In this document: positions 24,834 to 32,575 of the stretch, piece after piece | How positions within the stretch are numbered: position 1 is the first letter of the stretch | How the letters are laid out: each line of letters opens with the position of its first letter | Source: an uncultured Streptococcus sp. | Lineage (GTDB): Bacteria > Bacillota > Bacilli > Lactobacillales > Streptococcaceae | Assembly: GCF_905372115.1 (NCBI RefSeq) | Contig: NZ_CAJPNR010000004.1 | Location: 1-64,000 of the forward strand | DNA: 64,000 bases | Direction: 5' to 3' | Translations under genes and position numbers: made by a program | The notes under the pieces: generated by a model | What the model was told of the DNA's origin: nothing | The model's database searches: none | What the model saw: the letters and a program-made list of their open reading frames with translations, nothing else

Positions 24834-25847
24834 ATGAGTGAAACAAGCTTCTCTCAAGTCAATACAGCCATTAGTGTGCAGGAGGCTTCCTTTTTGACGC
24901 CCCAGCAATATGATCAGTTGCTGCAGGCTGACGATCCTGCCAGTCGTTCGGCTCTTCTGCAGGGGACGGTTTACGCCATGGATGCTGAAGCAATCAAGGA
25001 TCTCAATGCCATTGAGCAAGTACTGATGAAGCATTTGTATTCCGTTTATAATTGGGCGCTTGAGATTAGTCCTAGTAAAGAGCTGGTGGAGATTTTCACG
25101 CTCCGCTATACCTACCACAATCTCAAAGTCTTTCTCAAGGGTCGGGCGACAGGTCAGTCCTTGGAGCATTTGCTGATGCCGGTGGGGACCTATTCGCTGG
25201 AGGTTTTGGAGCACTTGGTCATGGCCTTTTCGGCTGAGTATTGTCCAGATTTCATGCTGGACGAGGTGCTTGCGACCTGGCAGGAATATCAGGATTATCA
25301 GGATGTGCGCGTGCTGGAGATTGGCATGGATATGGCTTATTTCCAGCATCTCAAGCGCCTGACACAGGAGTTGGAAGATGAGAGCCTGCTGCAGCTGGTG
25401 AATCTGACTATTGATTTTTACAATGCCATCACCGTCAAGCGGGCTGTTGTCTTGGACAAACCGCGCAGCTTTATGAGGCAGCTCTTGTCTGATGAGGGAA
25501 GTCTTTCTGCTGCCAACTGGATTGCCATGGCAGAGCAGGGGGATTTCTTGACTTGGTTTAGCCAGATCAATCCCTGTGGTTACGATTTGGAACTGCGCTC
25601 CAATGAGGAAAAAATGCGGAACCAGACCTTGACGACAGTAGAGTTAGAATATCTAGCGGACCTCTTGCAGGCTAAGTTGCTGGCGGCTGGTCAGTTTGAG
25701 ACAGATGGACCGCTCCCTCTGGCCCGCTATCTGCTGGGCAAGGAGCTGGAAGTCAAGAATCTGCGGTTGATTTTGACCGGCATGGACAATCAGCTGCCAG
25801 TAGAGCTTATCAGAGAAAGGATGCGACCGATTTATGGACAAGACTAG
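24834..25847 (+). CDS. ntpC: V-type ATPase subunit C (rotor-ring adaptor)
   Basis: A 337-residue helical protein of the subunit C/AC39 family (d subunit in other nomenclature), which couples the central stalk to the NtpK ring. ATG at 24834 follows GGAGGCGG just after ntpE; a 35-residue in-frame extension lies inside ntpE and is rejected. It overlaps ntpG by 14 bases. Confidence 0.93.
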   Translation: MSETSFSQVNTAISVQEASFLTPQQYDQLLQADDPASRSALLQGTVYAMDAEAIKDLNAIEQVLMKHLYSVYNWALEISPSKELVEIFTLRYTYHNLKVFLKGRATGQSLEHLLMPVGTYSLEVLEHLVMAFSAEYCPDFMLDEVLATWQEYQDYQDVRVLEIGMDMAYFQHLKRLTQELEDESLLQLVNLTIDFYNAITVKRAVVLDKPRSFMRQLLSDEGSLSAANWIAMAEQGDFLTWFSQINPCGYDLELRSNEEKMRNQTLTTVELEYLADLLQAKLLAAGQFETDGPLPLARYLLGKELEVKNLRLILTGMDNQLPVELIRERMRPIYGQD

Positions 25848-26154
25848 CTACAAGATTGCTGTCGTGGGGAATCGCGATACCATTCTTCCATTTAAGCTGA
25901 TTGGTTTTCAGACCTTTCCAGTGAAGGAAGCTCAGGAGACGGTCAATACCCTGCGTCGGCTAGCCCGCGAAGATTTCGGCATTATCTATCTGACGGAGGA
26001 TATGGCTGCGGATATTCCAGAAACCCTGGCCTACTATGACCAGCTGGAGGTTCCTGCTCTTGTGCTCATTCCTACCCATAAGGGGAGCACGGGACTGGCT
26101 CTTTCGCGGATTCATGAAAATGTCGAAAAGGCTGTCGGACAAGATATATTGTGA
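25834..26154 (+). CDS. ntpG: V-type ATPase subunit F/G
   Basis: The 106-residue protein is the small central-stalk subunit (F in Thermus/A-type naming, NtpG in E. hirae). It shows the typical start YKIAVVGNRDTILPFKLIG and a Rossmann-like fold with FGIIYLTEDMA. It overlaps ntpC by 14 bases. In the E. hirae order ntpA should follow directly; here a GNAT gene intervenes. Confidence 0.93.
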   Translation: MDKTSYKIAVVGNRDTILPFKLIGFQTFPVKEAQETVNTLRRLAREDFGIIYLTEDMAADIPETLAYYDQLEVPALVLIPTHKGSTGLALSRIHENVEKAVGQDIL

Positions 26155-26161
26155 GGTTTTT

Positions 26162-26857
26162 ATGCGAATCAATGAACTAGGCCAATCCATTGGGGATGCT
26201 CTGCCGGATTTTCAGCCGGGGGACTTGCCCAAACTGGAGCGAATCGAAGGCCAGTATGTTATTATCGAGCGTTTGTCCAAGGACGAGCATGGGGCCGATT
26301 TATACGAAGTGTATGGCCCGGATTCTCCTGCAGATATGTGGACCTATCTCTTTCAAAATCCTGTCCAAAGTCAGGAAGAATGGTCCAAGTTGCTAGAACA
26401 GATGCTGGCAGCACAGGATCGTTTCCACTATGCCATTTTGGACAAGGAGAGCGGTAAGGCTCTGGGAACTTTTGCCTTGATGAGGATTGACCGAAATAAC
26501 CGCGTTATCGAAGTGGGTGCTGTGACCTATTCGCCCAAGCTGAAACGCACCAGACTGGCTACTGAAGCTCAGTACTTGCTGGCACGCTATGTCTTTGAAG
26601 AGCTGGAGTATCGCCGCTACGAATGGAAATGCGATGCCCTCAATCAGCCTTCAAGACGGGCAGCAGAGCGGCTTGGTTTCACCTATGAAGGCAGGTTTCG
26701 TCAGGCGGTAGTCTATAAGGGGCGCAACCGAGACACGGACTGGCTGTCTATGATTGACAAGGATTGGCCGGCCGTCAAGAGCCGTCTAGAAAAATGGCTA
26801 AGCCCAGACAATTTCGACGAAAATGGTCAGCAAATAAAAGCCTTATCTGATTTTTAA
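26162..26857 (+). CDS. GNAT family N-acetyltransferase inserted in the V-ATPase operon
   Basis: A 231-residue protein of the RimJ/RimL-like GNAT type (YIR/RimJ subgroup acting on amines of proteins or small molecules). Recognisable are the family motif GALTYSPKLKRTRLATEA-like stretch (VGAVTYSPKLKRTRLATE), the WKCDALNQPSRRAAERLGF acetyl-CoA region and FEGRFRQ-like YEGRFRQAV. The ATG at 26162 follows GAGG seven bases after ntpG; a longer in-frame ORF to 26036 lies inside ntpG and is rejected. It is not a known V-ATPase component, so a link to the pump is only positional. Confidence 0.88.
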   Translation: MRINELGQSIGDALPDFQPGDLPKLERIEGQYVIIERLSKDEHGADLYEVYGPDSPADMWTYLFQNPVQSQEEWSKLLEQMLAAQDRFHYAILDKESGKALGTFALMRIDRNNRVIEVGAVTYSPKLKRTRLATEAQYLLARYVFEELEYRRYEWKCDALNQPSRRAAERLGFTYEGRFRQAVVYKGRNRDTDWLSMIDKDWPAVKSRLEKWLSPDNFDENGQQIKALSDF

Positions 26858-27021
26858 AATAAAAAGAAACAATCCTTGCCCTAGAGTTAGCTAAGAAGGA
26901 TTTCAAGCTCGCGGCAAGGATCAAAAAACACTCTTTGGAAATGGAATTCAAACTGTTACTTAGTTTGCTCTTTGATTTTCATTGAGAAGGAACAAAAATC
27001 TCCCAAGAATGGAGGAAGATT
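26858..27021 (+). other. structured intergenic region before ntpA
   Basis: The 164 bases between the GNAT gene and ntpA contain a nine-pair stem ATCCTTGCC/GGCAAGGAT (about 26873-26919) around a 30-base interior with AGCT/AGCT pairing potential, followed by CAAAAAA. It lacks a clear T tract, so it is not a standard terminator. No promoter with good -35/-10 spacing was found. It may be a processing or attenuation element that separates catalytic head genes from the stalk genes. Confidence 0.4.
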
Positions 27022-28812
27022 GTGAGTCAAGGAAAGATTATCAAAGTTTCTGGTCCTCTGGTGCTGGCATCAGGGATGCAGGAAGCGAATATTCAGGATA
27101 TCTGCCGAGTTGGCGATTTGGGGCTAATCGGTGAAATTATCGAAATGCGGCGGGACCAAGCCTCTATTCAGGTTTATGAAGAAACTTCTGGCTTGGGTCC
27201 GGGAGAGCCGGTCATCACAACTGGAAGCCCTCTGTCCGTTGAACTGGGTCCAGGTCTGATTTCTCAGATGTTTGACGGGATTCAGCGGCCTTTGGAGCGT
27301 TTCCAGACCATCACGGAGAGCGACTTCCTCGTCCGTGGTGTCCAACTGCCAAATCTAGACCGAGAGGCTAAGTGGGATTTCGTTCCAGGTCTGTCTGTCG
27401 GAGATACAGTTGAGGCTGGCGATATTCTGGGAACGGTGCAGGAGACCAATCTGGTGGAGCACCGCATCATGGTGCCGGTCGGCGTCAGTGGACGCTTGGT
27501 CAATATTTCAGCTGGCAGTTTCACTGTTGAAGAGACTGTTTACGAGATTGAGCAGGCGGACGGTTCTGTCTTTAAAGGGACTCTCATGCAAAAATGGCCG
27601 GTCCGTCGTGGGCGTCCTTTTGCTCAGAAGCTGATTCCAGTTGAGCCTTTGGTGACTGGTCAGCGGGTCATCGATACCTTCTTCCCAGTAACCAAGGGCG
27701 GAGCAGCAGCCGTACCAGGACCATTCGGGGCTGGTAAGACTGTCGTCCAGCACCAGGTGGCCAAGTTTGCCAATGTTGACATCGTTATCTATGTCGGCTG
27801 CGGTGAGCGTGGCAATGAGATGACCGACGTGCTTAATGAATTTCCAGAACTAATTGACCCAGCAACTGGCCAGTCCATCATGCAGCGGACGGTGCTGATT
27901 GCCAACACCTCCAATATGCCGGTGGCGGCTCGGGAAGCATCGATTTACACAGGGATTACGATAGCAGAATACTTCCGTGACATGGGTTATTCCGTTGCCA
28001 TCATGGCGGACTCCACCTCTCGCTGGGCAGAAGCTCTGCGGGAAATGTCCGGCCGTCTGGAAGAAATGCCAGGCGACGAAGGCTATCCTGCCTATCTTGG
28101 CAGCCGGATTGCTGAGTATTACGAGCGGGCTGGCCGGGTCAAGACGCTCGGTTCAACTGCGCGCGAAGGCTCTATAACTGCTATAGGGGCCGTATCACCT
28201 CCGGGTGGAGATATTTCTGAGCCAGTGACGCAAAATACCCTGCGGATTGTCAAGGTCTTCTGGGGCTTGGATGCCCAGTTGGCTCAACGTCGGCATTTCC
28301 CAGCTATCAACTGGTTGAGCTCTTACTCACTCTACCTAGACGAAGTGGGAGCATATATCGACCAGCATGAGAAGATTGCTTGGGCGGAAAAGGTGACCAA
28401 GGCCATGAATATTCTGCAAAAGGAAAGTGAGTTGCAGGAAATCGTGCGTTTGGTGGGCTTGGATTCCTTGTCTGAAAAGGATAGGCTGACCATGAATGCA
28501 GCCAAGATGATCCGCGAGGACTATCTGCAGCAGAATGCCTTTGATGATGTGGACACCTATACTTCTTTCAAAAAACAGGTAGCTTTATTGAGCAATATCC
28601 TAACCTTTGATGCGGAGGCCAATCGTGCCTTGGAGCTGGGGGCTTATTTCCGGGAAATCATGGAAGGAACGGTGGAGCTGTGTGACCGAATTGCCCGCAG
28701 TAAGTTTATCCACGAAGACCAGTTGGAAAAAATCCAGGCCCTCAGTCAGACTATCGAGGAAACTCTGCACCAGATTCTTGCCCAAGGAGGACTAGACAAT
28801 GAGCGTCATTAA
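27022..28812 (+). CDS. ntpA: V-type ATPase catalytic subunit A
   Basis: The 596-residue catalytic subunit hydrolyses ATP in the V1 head. The P-loop is GPFGAGKT (233-240), Walker B/GER stretch YVGCGERGNEM follows, and the non-homologous insert typical of A subunits lies at about 115-185. The start is GTG at 27022 with GGAGGA five bases upstream. The last codons overlap ntpB by 14 bases. Usual length is 590-600. Confidence 0.97.
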   Translation: MSQGKIIKVSGPLVLASGMQEANIQDICRVGDLGLIGEIIEMRRDQASIQVYEETSGLGPGEPVITTGSPLSVELGPGLISQMFDGIQRPLERFQTITESDFLVRGVQLPNLDREAKWDFVPGLSVGDTVEAGDILGTVQETNLVEHRIMVPVGVSGRLVNISAGSFTVEETVYEIEQADGSVFKGTLMQKWPVRRGRPFAQKLIPVEPLVTGQRVIDTFFPVTKGGAAAVPGPFGAGKTVVQHQVAKFANVDIVIYVGCGERGNEMTDVLNEFPELIDPATGQSIMQRTVLIANTSNMPVAAREASIYTGITIAEYFRDMGYSVAIMADSTSRWAEALREMSGRLEEMPGDEGYPAYLGSRIAEYYERAGRVKTLGSTAREGSITAIGAVSPPGGDISEPVTQNTLRIVKVFWGLDAQLAQRRHFPAINWLSSYSLYLDEVGAYIDQHEKIAWAEKVTKAMNILQKESELQEIVRLVGLDSLSEKDRLTMNAAKMIREDYLQQNAFDDVDTYTSFKKQVALLSNILTFDAEANRALELGAYFREIMEGTVELCDRIARSKFIHEDQLEKIQALSQTIEETLHQILAQGGLDNERH

Positions 28813-30193
28813 AGAATACCGCACCGTCAGTGAAGTTGTCGGCCCTCTGATGATTGTCGACCAAGTTGCTGGCGTGCATTTCAATGAATTGGTAGAAATC
28901 CAGCTGCATGACGGCAGCAAGCGTCAAGGGCAGGTCTTGGAAGTCCAAGAAGACAAGGCTATGGTCCAGCTTTTTGAGGGATCTAGCGGTATCAATCTGG
29001 AAAAAGCCAAGGTCCGCTTTACCGGCCGTCCGCTAGAGCTGCCAGTGTCAGAAGACATGGTGGGACGGATTTTCAATGGCATGGGCAAGCCAATTGATGG
29101 CGGCCCAGCTATCTTGCCAGAAAAATATCTGGATATTGACGGTCAAGCCATCAATCCAGTAGCTCGCGACTATCCGGATGAGTTTATTCAGACTGGAATT
29201 TCGGCCATCGACCACCTTAATACCTTGGTTCGGGGACAGAAACTGCCAGTATTTTCTGGCTCTGGTCTGCCCCACAAGGAATTAGCCGCTCAAATCGCCC
29301 GTCAGGCAACGGTGCTCAACTCTGATGAAAACTTCGCCGTAGTCTTTGCGGCCATGGGGATTACCTTTGAAGAAGCCGAGTTCTTCATGAATGACCTCCG
29401 GGAGACAGGAGCAATTGACCGCTCGGTGCTCTTTATCAATCTGGCTAATGATCCAGCTATCGAGCGGATTGCGACGCCGCGGATTGCCCTGACAGCAGCT
29501 GAGTACCTGGCTTATGAAAAGGATATGCACGTTCTGGTTATCATGACTGACATGACCAATTACTGTGAAGCCCTGCGGGAAGTTTCCGCAGCTCGTCGTG
29601 AGGTGCCGGGCCGTCGTGGGTATCCGGGTTACCTCTATACTAACCTGTCCACCCTCTATGAGCGGGCTGGACGTCTGGTCGGCAAGAAAGGCTCAGTGAC
29701 TCAGATTCCAATCCTGTCCATGCCAGAGGATGATATTACCCATCCGATTCCGGATTTGACGGGCTATATTACGGAAGGTCAGATTATCCTTTCACGCGAC
29801 CTTTACAATAGTGGCTATCGTCCGCCCATCAATGTCCTGCCATCTCTGTCTCGTCTCAAGGACAAGGGTTCAGGTGAGGGCAAGACCAGAGGTGACCATG
29901 CTGCAACCATGAACCAGCTATTTGCCGCCTATGCCCAAGGCAAGCAGGCTAAGGAATTGGCAGTCGTTCTGGGAGAATCCGCCCTGTCCGAGACGGACAA
30001 GCTCTATGTTCGCTTTACTGACCGCTTCGAGCAGGAGTACATCAATCAAGGTTTCCAGACCAACCGAACCATTGAGGAAAGCTTGGATCTGGGTTGGGAA
30101 CTCCTTTCCATCCTACCAAGAACAGAGCTTAAGCGGATCAAGGACGATATGATTGACCAATACCTGCCGCAGACCAAGGAGGAAGAAAGATGA
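28799..30193 (+). CDS. ntpB: V-type ATPase regulatory subunit B
   Basis: The 464-residue non-catalytic subunit forms the head with NtpA. In place of a Walker A it has SGSGLPHKELAAQIA, typical for B subunits. Signature PSLSRL appears near residue 350. Both ends overlap neighbours (14 bases with ntpA, 4 with ntpD), indicating translational coupling and balanced synthesis. Confidence 0.97.
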   Translation: MSVIKEYRTVSEVVGPLMIVDQVAGVHFNELVEIQLHDGSKRQGQVLEVQEDKAMVQLFEGSSGINLEKAKVRFTGRPLELPVSEDMVGRIFNGMGKPIDGGPAILPEKYLDIDGQAINPVARDYPDEFIQTGISAIDHLNTLVRGQKLPVFSGSGLPHKELAAQIARQATVLNSDENFAVVFAAMGITFEEAEFFMNDLRETGAIDRSVLFINLANDPAIERIATPRIALTAAEYLAYEKDMHVLVIMTDMTNYCEALREVSAARREVPGRRGYPGYLYTNLSTLYERAGRLVGKKGSVTQIPILSMPEDDITHPIPDLTGYITEGQIILSRDLYNSGYRPPINVLPSLSRLKDKGSGEGKTRGDHAATMNQLFAAYAQGKQAKELAVVLGESALSETDKLYVRFTDRFEQEYINQGFQTNRTIEESLDLGWELLSILPRTELKRIKDDMIDQYLPQTKEEER

Positions 30194-30813
30194 CGCGACT
30201 CAATGTCAAGCCGACTCGGATGGAGCTGAATAACTTAAAAGCCCGTCTCAAAACGGCTGTCCGTGGGCATAAATTGCTCAAGGACAAGCGGGATGAGCTG
30301 ATGCGGCGCTTCATTGAGTCTGTTCGTGAGAATAATCAGCTTCGCCAAAAGGTCGAATCCGCTCTGGTCGGTCACCTGCAGGATTTTGTCATGGCCAAGG
30401 CGCTGGAGAGCGACTTCATGGTCGAGGAAATCTTTGCTGTGCCCATGCGGGAAGTCAATCTGCATGTGGAAACAGAGAATATCATGAGTGTGCGCGTGCC
30501 CAAGATGCACGCCCATATTGACAATCCCTACGGTGATGACGAGGGAGACGTGGTGTATAGCTATGTGGCATCTAACAGCCAAATGGATGAAACCATTGAA
30601 AGTATGAGCGATCTGCTTCCTGACCTGCTGCGACTGGCTGAAATTGAGAAAAGTTGCCAGCTCATGGCGGATGAAATCGAGAAAACACGCCGTCGGGTCA
30701 ATGGACTAGAGTATGCTACCATCCCTGACCTCAAAGAAACCATCTACTACATCGAGATGAAGCTGGAAGAAGCCGAACGGGCCAGCCTCGTCCGAATGAT
30801 GAAGGTGAAATAA
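30190..30813 (+). CDS. ntpD: V-type ATPase subunit D (central rotor shaft)
   Basis: A 207-residue protein whose N- and C-terminal parts are long helices forming the antiparallel coiled-coil shaft inside the head. The family start RLNVKPTRMELNNLKARLK is clear. It overlaps ntpB by 4 bases (ATGA). It is the last recognisable ATPase gene; ntpH and ntpJ of E. hirae are absent. Confidence 0.95.
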   Translation: MTRLNVKPTRMELNNLKARLKTAVRGHKLLKDKRDELMRRFIESVRENNQLRQKVESALVGHLQDFVMAKALESDFMVEEIFAVPMREVNLHVETENIMSVRVPKMHAHIDNPYGDDEGDVVYSYVASNSQMDETIESMSDLLPDLLRLAEIEKSCQLMADEIEKTRRRVNGLEYATIPDLKETIYYIEMKLEEAERASLVRMMKVK

Positions 30814-30833
30814 GATACCAAGACCGTTAAGAG

Positions 30834-30940
30834 TTCACAGCAAAAATAGGAAAATAGACGAAGAGGCGTTAGCCTCTAGGAGATTTTATCTTTTTTGTCC
30901 AGAGCTTAGGTCGGGTTCAATTTAGCAGAATATAAAAAAA
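30834..30940 (+). repeat. tandem intergenic repeat, copy 1 (possible structured RNA)
   Basis: First of two copies of an unidentified element of about 100 bases. It begins TTCACAGCAAAAATAG and contains a hairpin AGAGGC-GTTA-GCCTCT (30862-30877), TAGGAGATTTTATC and AGAGCTTAGGTCGGGTTCA. The second copy at 31066-31166 keeps these parts, and its stem changes compensate each other. No ORF is present. A terminator hairpin follows at 30963-31009. Confidence 0.6.
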
Positions 30941-30962
30941 TCAAAGAAAACTGATAAAAAAT

Positions 30963-31010
30963 AGGAACTGGACGAAGGATTCGATGAATCTGAGCCAGTT
31001 CTCTTTTTTC
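30963..31010 (+). terminator. terminator after repeat copy 1
   Basis: GGAACTGG pairs with CCAGTTCT (G-T allowed), with an inner ATTC/GAAT stem, then CTTTTTT. It probably ends the V-ATPase operon transcript as well as any RNA from copy 1. Confidence 0.75.
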
Positions 31011-31065
31011 CGAGTTTTTAGCCGTAGCTCGATTTAGCTAGGCTAACCTAGACGGAATAGATATA

Positions 31066-31166
31066 TTCACAGCAAAAATAGACAAAGAAGCGATGGCTTC
31101 TAGGAGATTTTATCTTTTTGCCAAGAGCTTAGGTCGGGTTCAGTTCACCAGAGTAGAAAAAATTCA
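31066..31166 (+). repeat. tandem intergenic repeat, copy 2 (possible structured RNA)
   Basis: Second copy of the element at 30834-30940. It has TTCACAGCAAAAATAG, stem AGAAGC-GATG-GCTTCT (31086-31101), then a shared run of TAGGAGATTTTATC and AGAGCTTAGGTCGGGTTCA. A six-base deletion and scattered substitutions separate the copies. A TATATT-like -10 lies just upstream (31061-31066), and a terminator follows at 31186-31220. The gap 31222-31359 beyond it holds only the LysM gene leader. Confidence 0.6.
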
Positions 31167-31185
31167 AATAAGTCCAAAAGAAAAA

Positions 31186-31222
31186 ACAGAACCTCTCTAA
31201 ATGGGGTTCTTTTTCTTTTTAC
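31186..31222 (+). terminator. terminator after repeat copy 2
   Basis: AGAACC/GGTTCT stem around an 11-base loop, followed by TTTTCTTTTT. Confidence 0.75.
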
Positions 31223-31365
31223 AAATATTTATATGTTACAAACAAATCTCCATATTACAGGGGGCAGACAGTTCTGTTAAATAGGTCGAAAAAGGCTTTT
31301 TTCTTAGAAGATTTATGGTAAGATGGTTTTCGTATCATGAATGATTAGGAAGGTGCATTTTGCAT

Positions 31366-32463
31366 ATGAAAATGAATAAGAAATTACTTTTGGCTTCAAC
31401 TGTTGCTTTGTCAGCATTGCCTTTGTTTACAACAAAAGCTGAGGAGCAGCCACAAAACTGGACTGCCAGAACAGTTGAGCAAATTAAAGCGGATATTACG
31501 AGTAATGAAAACCAACAAACTTACACTGTTCAATATGGAGACACTTTGGGAAATATCGCTCAAGCGATGAACATTGATCTTGTTGACTTGGCTAAAATCA
31601 ACCAAATTGCCAATGCTGACTTGATTTTCCCAGGTACTGTTTTGACTATTACAACAAATGGACATAACGAAATTACCTCTGTAGAAATCCAAAGCTACCA
31701 AGCAGGAAATAATGCAGGATTGGTAACGGAAGATTATACGGCTAGCGAGATTTTTGGTACTGAACAAGCCGCTCCAGCGGCACCGGCTCAAGCAGCAGAA
31801 ACTCCAGCTCCGGCTGTTGAGGAAGCTGTTGCAGCTCCAGCAGACCAAGCACCAGCACCTGTTGAAGAAGCTCCTGCCCCAGTAGCAGAAGTTGCAAGTG
31901 AAGCAGCGCCAGCTGCGGAAGAAAATGCAGCAGCTCCAGTAGAGGCAGCTCCACAACCAGTAGTTGCTGCAAGTCCAGAAGCACCAGCAGAGGCAGCTCC
32001 AGAAGTGACTGAATTAGGCCAAGACCAAGTTAGTCAAGCAACTGCCGCTGTTGAGCCAACAACTTACAATGCTCCAGCTGTAACAGACGCTGCTAGCGTG
32101 ACAACTAACAATCCTGCTAATGAGGGTCTTCAGCCACAAACTGCAGCTCTGAAAGAAGAGATAGCAGCTAAATATGGAATTACAGAATTTAGTCTTTACC
32201 GCCCAGGTGATAGTGGTGACCATGGTAAAGGCTTGGCAGCTGACTTTATCGTTGGTGAGAATACTGAATTAGGAAACCAGGTTGCAGCCGATGTTACTTC
32301 TAACATGACTGAAAGAGGAATCTCTTACGTTATCTGGCAGCAACAGTTCTATGCACCATTTGAAAGCATTTATGGACCAGCTAATACTTGGAACCAAATG
32401 CCAGACCGTGGCAGCGTAACTGAAAACCACTACGACCATGTTCACGTATCTATGAATGAATAA
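31366..32463 (+). CDS. secreted LysM protein with M15-like C-terminal domain
   Basis: The 365-residue exported protein has a signal peptide cleaved after TKA (about residue 26), one LysM peptidoglycan-binding domain (about 45-90, TYTVQYGDTLGNIAQ), a long Ala/Pro/Glu linker (about 125-250) and a C-terminal domain with HGKGLAADF and HYDHVHVS, which resemble zinc-ligand motifs of M15/VanY-like peptidases. A cell-wall hydrolase role is likely. ATG at 31366 is chosen; a TTG at 31360 is better spaced from AGGAAGG (31347-31353) and would add MH. A terminator follows. Confidence 0.88.
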   Translation: MKMNKKLLLASTVALSALPLFTTKAEEQPQNWTARTVEQIKADITSNENQQTYTVQYGDTLGNIAQAMNIDLVDLAKINQIANADLIFPGTVLTITTNGHNEITSVEIQSYQAGNNAGLVTEDYTASEIFGTEQAAPAAPAQAAETPAPAVEEAVAAPADQAPAPVEEAPAPVAEVASEAAPAAEENAAAPVEAAPQPVVAASPEAPAEAAPEVTELGQDQVSQATAAVEPTTYNAPAVTDAASVTTNNPANEGLQPQTAALKEEIAAKYGITEFSLYRPGDSGDHGKGLAADFIVGENTELGNQVAADVTSNMTERGISYVIWQQQFYAPFESIYGPANTWNQMPDRGSVTENHYDHVHVSMNE

Positions 32464-32469
32464 GATGAA

Positions 32470-32496
32470 AACAAGCCCAGAAATGGGCTTTTTCTG
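32470..32496 (+). terminator. terminator after LysM gene
   Basis: AAGCCC/GGGCTT stem with loop AGAAAT and TTTTC tail. Confidence 0.8.
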
Positions 32497-32538
32497 ATAT
32501 TCTCTGTGAAAAAGCGAGAATTTTCTGATAAATTTTGA

Positions 32539-32544
32539 TATAAT
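32539..32544 (+). promoter_or_regulatory. thrC -10 element
   Basis: TATAAT preceded by TTTTGA in the 112-base gap upstream of thrC; the -35 is poorly conserved. No T-box or other leader structure fits in this short distance. Confidence 0.55.
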
Positions 32545-32575
32545 AAAGCGAACTACAGATAAAGGATGAGAGAGA

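Noticed and set aside
26036..26161. Longer N-terminus for the GNAT protein
   Set aside because: The extension lies in the ntpG coding region in another frame; the ATG at 26162 with GAGG fits the family start.
30834..31166. CRISPR array in the gap after ntpD
   Set aside because: There are only two long, diverged copies more than 230 bases apart, with no spacer-repeat periodicity and no cas genes.
31234..31260. Possible WalR/VicR site upstream of the LysM gene (two TGTAA motifs on the minus strand)
   Set aside because: The half-sites are 19 bases apart, not the 11 expected for the WalR consensus.
31411..31984. Minus-strand ORFs inside the LysM gene, rich in Leu/Gln or Cys/Trp
   Set aside because: They arise from the Ala/Pro/Glu repeats of the coding strand and carry no independent signals.
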